DNA from: Epiperipatus broadwayi
Lineage: Eukaryota; Onychophora; Udeonychophora; Euonychophora; Peripatidae
Assembly (NCBI GenBank): GCA_028023455.1
Contig: JAQFVV010006238.1
Span: 6,646,572 to 6,710,571, forward strand
DNA length: 64,000 nucleotides
Direction of reading: 5' to 3'
Shown here: positions 11,291-22,345 of the stretch, one piece after another
Numbering within the stretch: position 1 is the first letter of the stretch
Layout of the letters: each line of letters begins with the position of its first letter
Made by a program: the position numbers and the translations under genes
The notes under the pieces: model-generated
The model's input: the letters and a program-made list of their open reading frames with translations, nothing else
What the model was told of the DNA's origin: nothing
Databases searched by the model: none

Positions 11291-13682
11291 GTTTAATGTT
11301 ATCTAAATTTTATCTTGAATAAAATATTTAATGATTAAAATGACTTGACATTAAATCTGCAGTCTATTTTATATACCATTGTCTCTGATATGACAGCAAG
11401 TAAAATATAATTAAAACATCTTTGCTTTTACAATCATAACAAACATATCATATACAAAAGAATATAAAAATTATATTTTTATATTTTACCTCTGGAATAC
11501 CTTTATATATTTTACAGCATCACAGAAACAAGATTTACAATATATGATAATAATGATCAGTAATGCATTATGAATCTCTGAAATGAATGCTACTAATGGA
11601 TGCAAATAATTGGTCATGTGATAATACCTATATCATCAAAATGTCAGTTAATGATATTGGATTTAAGTAACGATGCACTGAATATTTCTTTATGCATTAC
11701 TATAAATTGTGCTCTATCATTTTGTAGATTTAGGATATAAATTTGCTGTCTAAAAGACAAAATATAGATGTAAATCATTAGATGTAGAGTAATCTTTATC
11801 CAGATTAGATATAACTTTACATAAGAAATTAAGTTAATCTTATCATAGAAGATTAAATATAATTAAGATGAAGCTTAAAATGTTAGATTTTATTTTGCAT
11901 ATTTAAGCCTTCAGTCTGAATTTAATTTATAAGAAAATTAAATTATTTTCTGTAATTAATTAATTAGTATTGTAAAAGTTAATAAACTAAATGATTTATT
12001 AATTTATTTTGAAATAAAAAAGCATACATCTGGGCCTTTAACTTACATTTATTTTTTCCTTCTCACATGAATTATTTTAATCTTTTAAAAAAATAATATA
12101 TACATAAAAGTTGAATGTATTTTCTTTGTGTTAATAAAAATGTTGAGGTAAATGAAAATCTATTTAAAATATAAAAATAAGCTTTCAAAATTAAGTTAAA
12201 ATTTATATTTCTGTTTAAAAAACACAATGTTTCCATTGCAACATGTTGGGTCTGAGTAAATTAATTTTTTTCTGGTTTTCTGATTAGACCTGACATCTAT
12301 GTACAAAAGTTTTAAAATCTAAAATGTAAATAAACTGCGTAGCTTCTGAAATCAAGAATGTTAAACCATATAAAATGTCTAAGTATTATCATCAATATTT
12401 GCTCTACATGCTGTAAATACTGGCACAATATAGATTATTATAATACAAAACCTTTATTTAGATATAATATGCATTATAAAGTCCTACTGAAGAGATTTTT
12501 GAAATTCTAAAAAAGTCTGCAATAATTAACAAAAAAAAAGATAAATCACAAAGATTATTTTTATAAAAAAATTACATGGCATACTTATCATAACAAAATA
12601 CATCAAATTAATTACCATATACATCTCCTTTTCACCTTAACATCCAATTACTTATTACCTGAAATAATTGACAGGAAAACATTTAGTTGTTATTGAGCCA
12701 TTTGTATAATTTATCAGGTAAATAAGATAACATCCAAACAGGTGACTACATTTGTAAGAAAAGCCTGAAAACTTTATTCTTCTTCTTCCTTGAAATCTTG
12801 TTTAAACATATACATATTAATACTGTATGTGACCTGGTTCTAAACCAGAACTATAACTAAAAATTAAGAACACATTTTTACTTTCTAACCTGATTTTTTA
12901 ATGATATTTAAATCACTAATAATCCCCTTAACTATAAAATATTAGTCAGTGATCTAGCTATTTACTCAGAGGGTAAAATCTTTTTTACTCCAACCACGAC
13001 CATCTGGCATGTTGAAAATTTAGTGAAAATATATTTTCATTCACTGTTTTTCTTATAAGAAAGACATTCACTCTGCATTTGGTTATTTGCTTAGGAGGTC
13101 ATATGATATTTGAGAATCCTAGATCAGATTGAGTTTTAATAGATCATTCCAGTTTGTTCTTGTGAGTTGTTTTACTTTTAAGTTATTCAGCTGAGAATTG
13201 ATCCTCCAATTTTTTAAATTCAATTTCCATTATTTTGTTACACAGCCACATTAAAAATTTTTGCATGCTAAAGGCATTCTTTTGAATCTTGGTATAAAAC
13301 TAAAAGCAACAACGACAACAAACATCACTTCAGAAATTAAAATATTAAACCTCAATTGATTAAAGCCCAATTGATGCATTTGTCATAAGTTGTAGTTTAT
13401 GGTTATAATAAAAAGTATTACCACATCTGGATAACAAACAAAAGTCTCTTTTATTGTATGTTGAATGTAAAAAGTATGATTTCATCTTAGTTAAACCTTT
13501 CAATGGTAATTCTAATTTTAAAAACATCTTATAATTTTTGTGGTTGTAAATGTAAAATTATTCTGAAATGTTTTTCTTCCAAATTCCCATAATTTTTTTT
13601 TATGAATCCTGCTTTTGTAGACCAAAGCACAGTGTTTAATGTGGCAGTCCATCTTGGACAATCTATCTTCTGGATAGGCATC
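11291..13682. other. AT-rich non-coding stretch of 2.4 kb
   Basis: I read both strands for protein motifs, inverted repeats and tandem repeats and found nothing to report beyond AT-rich sequence and short homopolymers. Confidence 0.5.
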
Positions 13683-13699
13683 TATATCCAACTTATATA
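13683..13699 (+). repeat. Target-site duplication, left copy (hammerhead unit)
   Basis: TATATCCAACTTATATA is repeated exactly at 13,997-14,013. The two copies define the edges of the single-unit insertion. Confidence 0.85.
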
Positions 13700-13996
13700 G
13701 GGGATTTGAACTCAGACCTTCAAGCACTTTTCAACTATTCACACTATTTCTTATCACTGATACATAAAATCACACACATATAGAAAAGATCAATAATCAC
13801 CAATATACGTATTTTGTGCTGAATCAGCACTCATCAGTTGGTCCAGATTATCATCTCTTATACACATATATAATCAGTGCTCAGTTTATATTAAGATAGA
13901 AAACCCTCACACTTTAATGAATAGGCTTCAATCTACTCCAACCTCTAACTCTTCAGCCATCCATACCATTGAAAATCTGATGATGGAAAGCCCAAA
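13700..13996 (-). mobile_element. Single-unit hammerhead retroposon, 297 bp, with 17-bp TSD
   Basis: This is the cleanest unit of the family. On the minus strand it begins TTTGGGCTTTCCATCATC, runs through GGATGGCTGAAGAG, CTTAATATAAACTGAGCAC and the hammerhead (13,799-13,842), and ends GAGTTCAAATCCCC. That end looks like a tRNA T-arm/box B (consensus GGTTCRANNCC). It has no open frame, so it is non-autonomous. The exact 17-bp flanking duplication argues for retroposition by target-primed reverse transcription, probably recent. It matches one arm of the palindromic copies elsewhere, which shows that the palindromes are inverted dimers of this unit. Confidence 0.85.
13799..13842 (-). ncRNA. Hammerhead ribozyme motif, type I, near-intact
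   Basis: On the minus strand the parts are ACCAA (helix I), CTGATGA, GTGCTGATTCAGCAC (helix II, 5 bp), AAAA in place of GAAA, TACGTA (minimal helix III), TA, and TTGGT (helix I', pairing with ACCAA). Helices I and II are perfect. The one core defect is G to A at the first base of GAAA (position G12), a base required for catalysis, so this copy should be inactive or very slow. Predicted cleavage would follow the TA. Confidence 0.85.
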
Positions 13997-14013
13997 TATA
14001 TCCAACTTATATA
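13997..14013 (+). repeat. Target-site duplication, right copy (hammerhead unit)
   Basis: This is an exact 17-bp repeat of 13,683-13,699. Confidence 0.85.
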
Positions 14014-15990
14014 AATCTGTGATTATCTAAATACTATCAAGCATATTCAAAGAGCAAAAAATTTCAAAAATTTGGTAAGTCAGTAAAGCTTTAAGTTGCA
14101 TTTAGCTTATGCTTTGGAGAAAATGTTTTGCAATATATTACTATTAAAAATATTTTTCATTTGTCCACCATGTTTAAATAGCAGGCAAATTTAGTGCACT
14201 TAACATGTACCTATCTTGATTTACATTCACAAATATTGTTGGTTTTATTTAAGGAAGCAATTTCTTTGGGATAAAGTTTTCAGAGGCGAGATTGCACTAA
14301 ATGTTTGTTATGAAGCCAGTTTGAATATTTTATGTTCTACATTACTAATTGGTCAGTGTAGATGATTTTTCAATTTGATTTTGTGAAGTTTTTCTGAACA
14401 AACCTGGGTTTGATTTAAAATAAATGCTTTCATTAAAATTTATTTAATATGATTGATACAAAAAATAAACAAAAAATATTTAAGGTTTGTAAGATACTTA
14501 ATAAAGAGACAATTCTGTACTAAAGTATAACAATTTACATATTGTAAAGTTATTTTAACTTAATTAGTAAGTCTTACTTAGTACTGTAATAAATAGAGTT
14601 AGAAACTTGCCAGTTACAAATAGGCTCCTGGTTCACAGCTTAATTACACTATTATTTCCAAGGACTTTCATGTCACACGGTCTCCAGTGCAACTAATTAT
14701 TTAATTATTTTGTTCTATACGATTTAATGCAATGGAAAAGGAATAAACTTAAGTACTAAAAACTCTGGAACACATGTTCAACCTATTATTTTGGGTACTT
14801 GAATGTCACATGACTTATTTCCTAAGCAACAAATTATATTTAATTAAATAAATGTTAGAAGCAGAATTCCACAATAATAATGTTTTTAAAAAGGCGTTTT
14901 TTTTTTTAACGCAGTAGAAAATAAAATTTATTTTTTGAAACATTATTATATTTTTAGTTGAAGATGAATAATATTTTTAAAAAGAAATGAAATATATGTA
15001 TATTATATTTTAACAAAGACATCTATAAATTCATGTCAATAAATTTGTTTATAAAGAATCTTGACTGTTGTCTGTGTCTTTTTGATGAAGATATAATTAA
15101 CTGACATTGCTTTAACTATCTTTAAAACATTAGATTTTTCAATACCTTTTTTTCTAACAAGAAAACCTTTTTGTTTGTTTACAGTTGAATTAATTGTCAA
15201 AGGTTTTGACTACAATTTTGCAAACTCATTTTATTAAAGCCCTTGTTATGCTTTCATTGGTAATACGGCTGGAATGATGTTTTGGTTATTCGTTAAAAAT
15301 ACACAACTCACATCTACAATATCAAAATACATTTGCAATAGTTTATTTAAAAATATTCGCCTCTATTACAGATGACGAATTGCAAATTTTACAACTAGTG
15401 CTTATGAAGGGATACTGGGACTCGTCCATTAAACCTTGACATTTTTAGCCTACCAGTAGCTTGCCCAATGTGCAGGAACAATGATTTCAATAACAGCAGC
15501 TTCCTGTTCCAGGTTCGAATATGTGTCCATGCATTCTATCAAATGGTGAAGAACAAGGTTACTATTATCTGACAGTTGTCTCATGCTGTCATTCTTAAAT
15601 GGGCTTCCATTATATATAACCAGAATCCCTTTCTTATTGGAAACAATTGAATTCACAGACTTAGAGATCTCCAAGCAACCTGTTTATATTATTGGCTACT
15701 TATTTAATTTTATTGTCATTTAATTGGCCAGATGAATTATCCATTCAATCTTACTGAAATTGTAGTTTGGGCAATTCTATTATTTTCAGGTAAGCTTAAA
15801 AAGAATTCACAACAACTATTGTAATATCTTTTTTTTGTCTTAGTATATTTCGTAATAGATTACAATTGATTATAGTCATATGTCTTTTTCTTAAAAGTCT
15901 TTAAATCTAATTATAGAAGAACAGACTCAAGTGTTAAAGATTCTTGAGTTGAAGATCAAGTTTTCACTTCGGATGCGTCAAACATTATGT
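14014..15990. other. AT-rich non-coding stretch of 2 kb
   Basis: The open frame at 15,450-15,674 (minus) has no recognised motif and is the only one of mixed composition. I saw no splice-flanked exon that I could defend, and no repeat. Confidence 0.4.
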
Positions 15991-15992
15991 AT

Positions 15993-16100
15993 TACCACAG
16001 CCGAGAGGCCAGCGCAGCTGCCTTGCAAGCACGCAGTTGGTTGCAGATGGTTGTTGTGGGTTCGCCTCCCGGCCGATGCTATGACATATGAAAAAAAAAT
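15993..16100 (+). mobile_element. tRNA-derived SINE, plus strand, with poly-A tail
   Basis: The element reads GCCGAGAGGCCAGCGCAGCT (box A region), then GTGGGTTCGCCTCCCGGCC (T-arm/box B) and GATGCTATGACATATG, and ends in nine A residues. It shares the tail GATGCTATGACATATGAAA with the minus-strand copies at 35.7, 37.2, 46.5, 50.7 and 60.2 kb. An insertion of about 20 bp after TTGCAAGC disturbs the anticodon stem. It is a Pol III-type SINE, not a tRNA gene, because the acceptor stem does not close. Confidence 0.85.
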
Positions 16101-16589
16101 GACAAAGCATTTAATTGTTTAGCCAATTTTAAATTTATTAAATAATTTCAAAAAAATTTTTAAAATTTTATCTTCTACATTCATAATATCTTTTTTCATA
16201 CAGATAATAACTGTAGTTTAAGTTTCTTGTTAGTAGAGTCATTCCAAACGAATAAGACAGGTTAACTAAGATCAGATCCTATTATTAGCTATTTTAACTT
16301 TAAAGAAAGGTATTATTGTTTTTTGTTCAATACAGCAAAGATTTCTTTTTAACGCATGGTTATTTTATGATAAAAGATTAGTGATAAAATGAATCAAGGA
16401 ATTAATTATTTTTGCATCAATTTTGATTATGATTGAAAATAAGGGTCGACATGTATAATTTATTTCTAATTGTTATCTCTGATGAGATAGTTATTTGTGG
16501 ATATGTCTTCTGTTATATTACCAAAGCATAAAAAAATGGATGAGCAACAATTATAGAAATTGAAAAAGAAAAGAAATTTGGGTAGTTAT

Positions 16590-16786
16590 GGATAATCCAA
16601 CCAATGATGTATTACCCTGAAGGCATATTAGTCTGATGTTGCAATTTTTAAGATGACGTCTCCAAGTGATCTGCGGACACATGTAATTGCTAAAATGTGT
16701 CCGCAAATCACGTGAACACGGTATGTTAAAATCACAAGATTAGACTGATATGCCTTCAGGGTAATACATCATTGGTTGAATTATCC
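16590..16786. repeat. MITE-like foldback with 45-bp terminal inverted repeats
   Basis: The left end GGATAATCCAACCAATGATG and onward to TTAGTCT (16,590-16,634) is mirrored at 16,742-16,786 with two or three differences. The interior includes a second mirrored pair around GTGTCCGCAAATCACGTG. There is no coding content. The form fits a non-autonomous DNA transposon; the superfamily is not clear from the ends. Confidence 0.85.
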
Positions 16787-17039
16787 AGGTCACATGATAA
16801 AAACTATTCAAAAATTAAAAAAATCTGATGCAGGTCAGGCAAATAGTAAAAAAAAAAAAAAATGTACATGCATGCATCAAAATAATTTAGAAAAAACTAT
16901 ATTATAATTTATAAAACCACCCTATATTATGCTCAATTATAAAAAACAGCACATAACACTGGAGTTGGCAGGGGGGGGGGCTTTGTGTTTTTGACAAGCC
17001 AAAGGCTTGGCGTACACCTATACCTTGTATTACTCTCAT

Positions 17040-17895
17040 AGCTGTAATTCAGAAATTAAAAATTAAATTAAAATGTAATTCAATGTAAATTTGAGAATTG
17101 TAGAAATATTAACAAAATTTTTTTGTAAATTTTAAATAAACAGCTAAATAAAAAAGACGTGATTTAATGCAAATCTGGTATTAATGGCATCACTCTGTAT
17201 TACTCTCATAGCTGTAATTTTTATAATTGCCAATGAATTTATGAAAAATAATTTGAGAATTGTAGAAATATTAACAAAAAGTTTTTGTAAATTTAAAATA
17301 AACAAATAAAACACTTTACCCGAATTAATGCGAATCTGGTATTAATGGCGTCCTTGGAAAAAACGTGTTATCACATGCATTCGGTAAGTTTAAAAATGTA
17401 CTGTATATCGCAAATTTGTTTAAAAAAATTATTGAAAATTATTTACACATAAAATGTAATTCAATGTAAGTTTCAGAATTGTAGAAATATTAACAAAAAA
17501 TTTTTGTAAATTTAAAATAAACAGATAAATAAAAAACACTTTACCGGAATAAATTATTTACACATTAAACGTAATTCAATGTAAGTTTCAGAATTGTAGA
17601 AATATTAACAAAAATTTTTTGTAAATTTAAAATAAGCAGATAAATAAAAAACAGTTTACCGGAATAAATTATTTACACATTAAACGTAATACAATGTAAG
17701 TTTCAGAATTGTAGAAATATTAACAAAAATTTTTTGTAAATTTAAAATAAGCAGATAAATAAAAAACAGTTTACCGGAATAAATTATTTACACATTAAAC
17801 ATAATTCAATGTAAGTTTGAGAATTGTAGAAATATTAACAAAAAATATTTGTAAATTTAAAATAAACAGATAAATAAAACACTTTACCCAAATTA
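17040..17895 (+). repeat. Tandem repeat, 115-bp unit, with diverged leading units
   Basis: GAATTGTAGAAATATTAACA recurs near 17,476, 17,591, 17,706 and 17,821, an exact 115-bp spacing. Two more diverged occurrences lie near 17,095 and 17,256. Each unit has a GTAAATTTAAAATAA block, CAGATAAATAAA, and TTTACCGGAATAAATTATTT. It is a small satellite-like array or the internal subrepeats of a larger element. The phrases GCGAATCTGGTATTAATGGC and related (17,175, 17,330) in the leading part suggest an element end. Confidence 0.9.
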
Positions 17896-19990
17896 ACAGC
17901 TCAAAAAAGTAACTGTGATGCCATGGATAGCAAAATTACAATAGGCAGAAAAATCAAAAAATTTCCCAAACCTCTCTACGAATTTTAAATCTCGCGGGTG
18001 AAAAAAAATAAAAATTGACTCTCTGATGGATTAATCACGCCAGTCTCTTGGTTACCATGAGAACGTTTTCATGCAAAAAACGTCAATGTCTACTGGAAGG
18101 GAAATTGGTAAGTCAAAAATGTCATCGGTTTCTTGAAAAGTTACTAAAATTAGAATAAGATGATCTGAAAGCTTTTGCAGATCAGCTTATCCTTTTGTTC
18201 TAATAGCAAAGGAAATAATCTCAGCAAGTTTAAGTAATTTCTAGAAAAACGAAAAATAGCCTTGCCTCCAAAAGCGTTTAGCAGCATTGTGGGTAAAAAA
18301 AGAAAGCATAAATATCCACTACTCTAATAGGTAGGAGAAATCACGTGGAATTTTTTCTGAGCAACTGCCTGCTCAGTAATCCACAAATCTATAAGAAAAA
18401 ACAGATTTTACAGACGTTATTATTATTTTATGTAACCTTTAGGGCTGTTTTTTTATATATTCCATTGGGTTGATAAATTAATTTCATTTTGAATTACCAA
18501 CAATGTTCACAAAGATATGCTTATAAACATCAAAGCTACCAAGAATAGGTGAATTCATTCTATTCTTGATTCTTTGATAACATTTAGAGAGCTTTCAAGT
18601 CATAATCTGTGGAAGAGTGATTTACTCCATTTGTTTACATATACATGGAGCTATGTTTAGTTTTAAAAAATTAATAATGTTAATACATTCAGGGCCAAAT
18701 TATAATCTGGCAGTTTAATAATTATATAATTTGTTTAAAGAAACAAACACAAAAAGCTTAATAATAAATCCAAGAATTCATTTACTTTAAAATCAATAAT
18801 ATTAGTAGATAGGGGTAGCAAATCAATTGCTCGTTGAACAAAGGGTTAATCTAGATCATGTAACTGTACATATATGTGTTAGATAATATATGTCTTTTTA
18901 CAACTGTAATTATATAAGCACCTTACTGCTCACACACATCTCTTGATACAATCTAATTAGATTATAAATAGAGCTCTTCTTCACTGCTAATACTTGTATT
19001 TTCTTTCAGCTTTTGCTTTTTCTTTCTTTCTTCTCATTACTATTTCTCTAGACACCATTGAGTGAACTGAAATATTAGAACACACTTTTAAATTATGCAG
19101 GCATTTTTATCAACTTTGCTAACTTGAATAAAATCAGACTTTATTGACAAGCAAATTAGCCAGTTGCTTTTGCATCAAACTAATTTTCTTTTTCTGTATT
19201 ATCATTATTATTTCTGGAGTGTTCTAACACTGTGTACACTGACCAGCTTATACTTACATATACAATTTTATTAATATATATATATGTCATCACCCTCACT
19301 CCAAGAAATGAGCAGATTTTTATTTAGGAATATAATTTATGATTATCCTAAATTCATTAACCTGTTTGTGAAACTTTGTATAAGGTTGATCAATCAATTA
19401 ATATATCTATCTATTTATCTAACTATATGTTTGTTTTCTTGGTACTACTACTAACACTCCTCCTACTAATTTGAAAATTAAAATGGCTCTATTTATTCAT
19501 CAATGGCTGCTGTTTCAATTTGGTGATTGCAAGAGTTGCTTCATTTATAATTATTGCATAAGACAGTAACTGTTGTACACTCATTTTAATAACGTTAGAC
19601 TGTTAATATTGTAGTAAACATTAATGTCTGTATATTAGTGAATAACAATAAATTATATACAGTGCATATAAATATTATTTGTGATAACTGGAGCAATAAA
19701 CTTTCGCAATGCTAATTACAATATTGACTAAGATATTGCAAATAAAAAAACGAAGCCATATTTATCAGTTGGATACAAAGATGTTAATATTTTTATTATG
19801 GTTATCATTAAATCTGTCAATGATATTTACATAACCTCACTCAAATCAACTTACAATTTAAATTCACAAGACAGCATTAATTTCTATTTATTTTAATAAC
19901 TTTGTAAATAAACAACTAAGTGTCAAATATATACATTGATTTTATCTTGTAAATTGAAATTATAAGCTAATTTGAATATTTTCATGGTTT
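17896..19990. other. Mostly AT-rich sequence; the part to about 18,370 is less AT-rich
   Basis: 17,896-18,370 has somewhat higher G+C and may belong to the same element as the array before it, but contains no recognised coding motif. The remainder to 19,990 shows nothing to report. Confidence 0.4.
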
Positions 19991-19994
19991 ATTA

Positions 19995-20345
19995 TGAAAA
20001 GAAAGGCTTATTTGGGTTATACCATGTGTTATTCTGTGTAATTTCCAATGTTTTAATAAAATAATATTTATCCTTGTTACAGTTGAGGTCTTAATGAAGA
20101 ATTGTTATGTCTTAAGTAATAACGAGATTGAGGGTGATGTAAAGAACACTCATTCTTATATATATATGATGGCTGATTATTCAGAATAAGTGTATTAACA
20201 AAATTTATTGTACTTCCTTCAATTTTACAATTAATTGCTTCAAAGTTGATTTTAGAAGAAAAAAGATAAAATAAATGACCTCCATAAGGTTGGAATATGT
20301 TGTGCTTCATCAAATTTATTTAAACCATCTCTTTATAATGTAAGA
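19995..20345 (-). mobile_element. 3' fragment of a PLE (same type as the 36.3-39.2-kb copy)
   Basis: This fragment is collinear with 36,289-36,605. Shared blocks include TTTAATAAAATAATAT, ATTATTCAGAATA, TTAACAAAAT, TACTTCCTTCAATTT and TTATTTAAACCA. In the other copy the block lies directly downstream (minus strand) of GIY-YIG-like coding, so this is the 3' end region of that PLE family without its coding part. Confidence 0.6.
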
Positions 20346-20817
20346 CCCAACAATTCTTCGTTAAGATCTTAACATTAATAAGGATGAATATTATTTCATC
20401 AAAACATTGAAAATTAAACAGAATAATAAAAGGCATATATATTAATTATGATATTCTCATGAATACATGAATTCACATTTTTATGATTTGAGAAAAAGAA
20501 GCTCTGAGGAACATACTTGTTATTGTACTGAAACACCAGCTATTTAGCTACTGTATTACACAGAAGCTCCCAGAAATAATACTATATATATGTAAAGTGA
20601 TATGCTTCTTGTGATAAACTCTAATACATTCAAAATGTTATTTTGTGATCAAAACATGAAACAAAATTTAAAATTATAAATTTATTAATTTAAACAAGTG
20701 TTTGTTGTATTATATAATTAATATAAAAATTAAAATGTGTATGTATTTCCTGCATTAGTAAATTTTGTTAATATATTAAAACTTTTTAATATTACAAACT
20801 ATCTTATCATATATATA

Positions 20818-20932
20818 ATCTAATGAGCTTGCCAATACTCGTAACAAGCTTTTCAGAATATCCCTAACCCCAGATCAATTTCTAGGGATGTTCTGAAAAG
20901 CTTATTAAGAGCTATTGGCAAGCTCATTAGAT
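20818..20932. repeat. Foldback repeat, 115 bp
   Basis: Arms are ATCTAATGAGCTTGCCAATA on the left and its complement TATTGGCAAGCTCATTAGAT on the right, continuing inward through CAAGCTTTTCAGAA to CCCTA/TAGGG around a loop of about 16 nt. It is compact and well conserved, with no coding. Confidence 0.85.
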
Positions 20933-21019
20933 AACATTTGTAATACAAGTTTATTAAATTAGGTCATGTTATATATGACTTGATTTCTTTGCATATATAT
21001 ATATATGTTAAAATGATAT

Positions 21020-21720
21020 TTTCACAGGCTACAGATGTTTCTGATGTATTAATGCCATATAAAATTTATAGCAGTAATGTACCAATATTTTGACTGGTTC
21101 ACATTCATCATCAACTGAGTTAGGAATATGATAGAAAATAGTTGTAGAAATATTGTAAGCATGATATATAACAAAATTGAAAGTTCCACTAATAGATATA
21201 GATACAAAAAAAATATAAAGATAGGGAAGAATATTAGTAAAGAAAAATAAGAAGCTACTCAAATTTGTAGGTTTAAAAAAGTGTTCCAAATAGAAGGTAG
21301 TTTACATGTGTTATCATATTTGTTGATACAATCTGGCCTCTTAAAGATTTCAATGGCTTCTCTGATATGACATTGGTGGAGAATTCAGATTTGGATAGAA
21401 TTCTGGTGTTAGAAAAATCAGTATAGTGACCTGTATGCATAGCATAAGAAATAGTGATGATGAATGCTACTTAACTGTATTAACATGTTCATGTCTTCTA
21501 TCACTGATGAAATGTTTGTTCATACATAAGTTTCACAAACTCCACATGAAATTTCAGAAACTCTATGAGCCTCAAGAAGACATATATCACCAGACCTGGA
21601 CTGAATGTCACCAATTTTTTAGTTACTAGCATATGCAGTTTTTATATCGTAGCATTTTAGAATAAGCCCAATATTGTCAACAGTTCCTTTTACATTAGGA
21701 ATTGTGATGGTTTATATATA
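21020..21720 (-). pseudogene. PLE C-terminus (GIY-YIG region) with 3' terminal repeat
   Basis: Read on the minus strand from 21,715, the order is VKGTVDNIGLILKCYDIKT (the PLE linker V.G....I...L....IKT), then SEISCGVCETYV near 21,540 (GIY-YIG: IPC..C..TYIG), then IREAIEIFKRPDCINKY at about 21,321-21,370. That last block matches the R.REAIEI......N motif at the C-terminus of Penelope proteins. Below about 21,125 the sequence becomes terminal-repeat-like, with TTGATGATG, AGTCAAAATATTGGTAC and ATACATCAGAAACA. Several stops break the frame. Reverse transcriptase is absent, so the copy is 5'-truncated. Confidence 0.75.
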
Positions 21721-21809
21721 TATAATACTTATGATAAACTTTATTAGATTATATGTAAGAAATTTGTGAATATATATATATATATATGTATGCTTTAAGA
21801 AGTTTATAA

Positions 21810-21925
21810 TGTTTAAAATAAACAAGGCTTCCAGTTTTTTGGATGAGCTTAATACATGGCACCAAAAATGCATTGAACTCAACAAAAGCTGGAAATGTTA
21901 TTTATTTTAAACATTACATACTTTT
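21810..21925. repeat. Imperfect foldback of about 115 bp
   Basis: GTTTAAAATAAACAAGGCTT followed by CCAGTTTTTTG is mirrored by CAAAAGCTGGAAATG followed by TTATTTATTTTAAAC. Long AT runs flank both sides. Confidence 0.65.
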
Positions 21926-22184
21926 TTTTTCTTATATATATATAGATATAATGTTACATGCTTTTAGTAATAATGTTTATTTGCTTTATTATAAACATCT
22001 GTTAATACATCAAAATGTATTAGTATGATAAACATACTTTGTACATATTATATATATATATATAGCATCCTGAACGCTTTTAAAAAGTCTTAGTAATACA
22101 AAGCCTGAACGACTATTTAATGTTTTATAATTAAATGCACAATATTTGCTTATTAGAACATTTAAATACACAAATGATTTCTAA

Positions 22185-22345
22185 AACTACAATCCGTATT
22201 CATTAAGGCTGTAGCCTCAATCACATGCGTATAAAATGCGATAGTAGGGACCTCTACAGGTCTTAAAACCACAAGCTTACTCTTGGAAGAAAAGAGGGGA
22301 ACCTTCTTTACTTCAACCTACTTTCTATTTAAATAGGTGAAGCTG
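22185..22345 (+). repeat. Dispersed repeat with GGGACCTCTACAGGTC core, copy 2
   Basis: The order is ATTCATTAAGGCTGTAGCCT, AATCACATGCGTATAAAATG, the core, CCACAAGCTTACTCTTGG, AAAGAGGGGAACC, then TACTTCAACCTACTTTCTAT. The first four blocks match the right half of the 43.9-kb element and the last block its middle. One inverted terminus is missing here. Confidence 0.8.

Noticed and set aside
13970-13992. Plus-strand CTGATGATGGAAA as a hammerhead core
   Set aside because: Only two bases separate the boxes, so no helix II is possible. It lies at the repeat end by chance.
15450-15674. Minus-strand open frame of 74 codons as a host exon
   Set aside because: Composition is mixed, but no motif, convincing splice context or repeat relation supports it.
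16970-16982. G-run (GGCAGGGGGGGGGG) as a G-quadruplex or regulatory site
   Set aside because: It is a single homopolymer tract with no repeated G blocks and no context.
17040-17895. CRISPR array
   Set aside because: Units are contiguous 115-bp repeats without unique spacers, in a eukaryotic genome.
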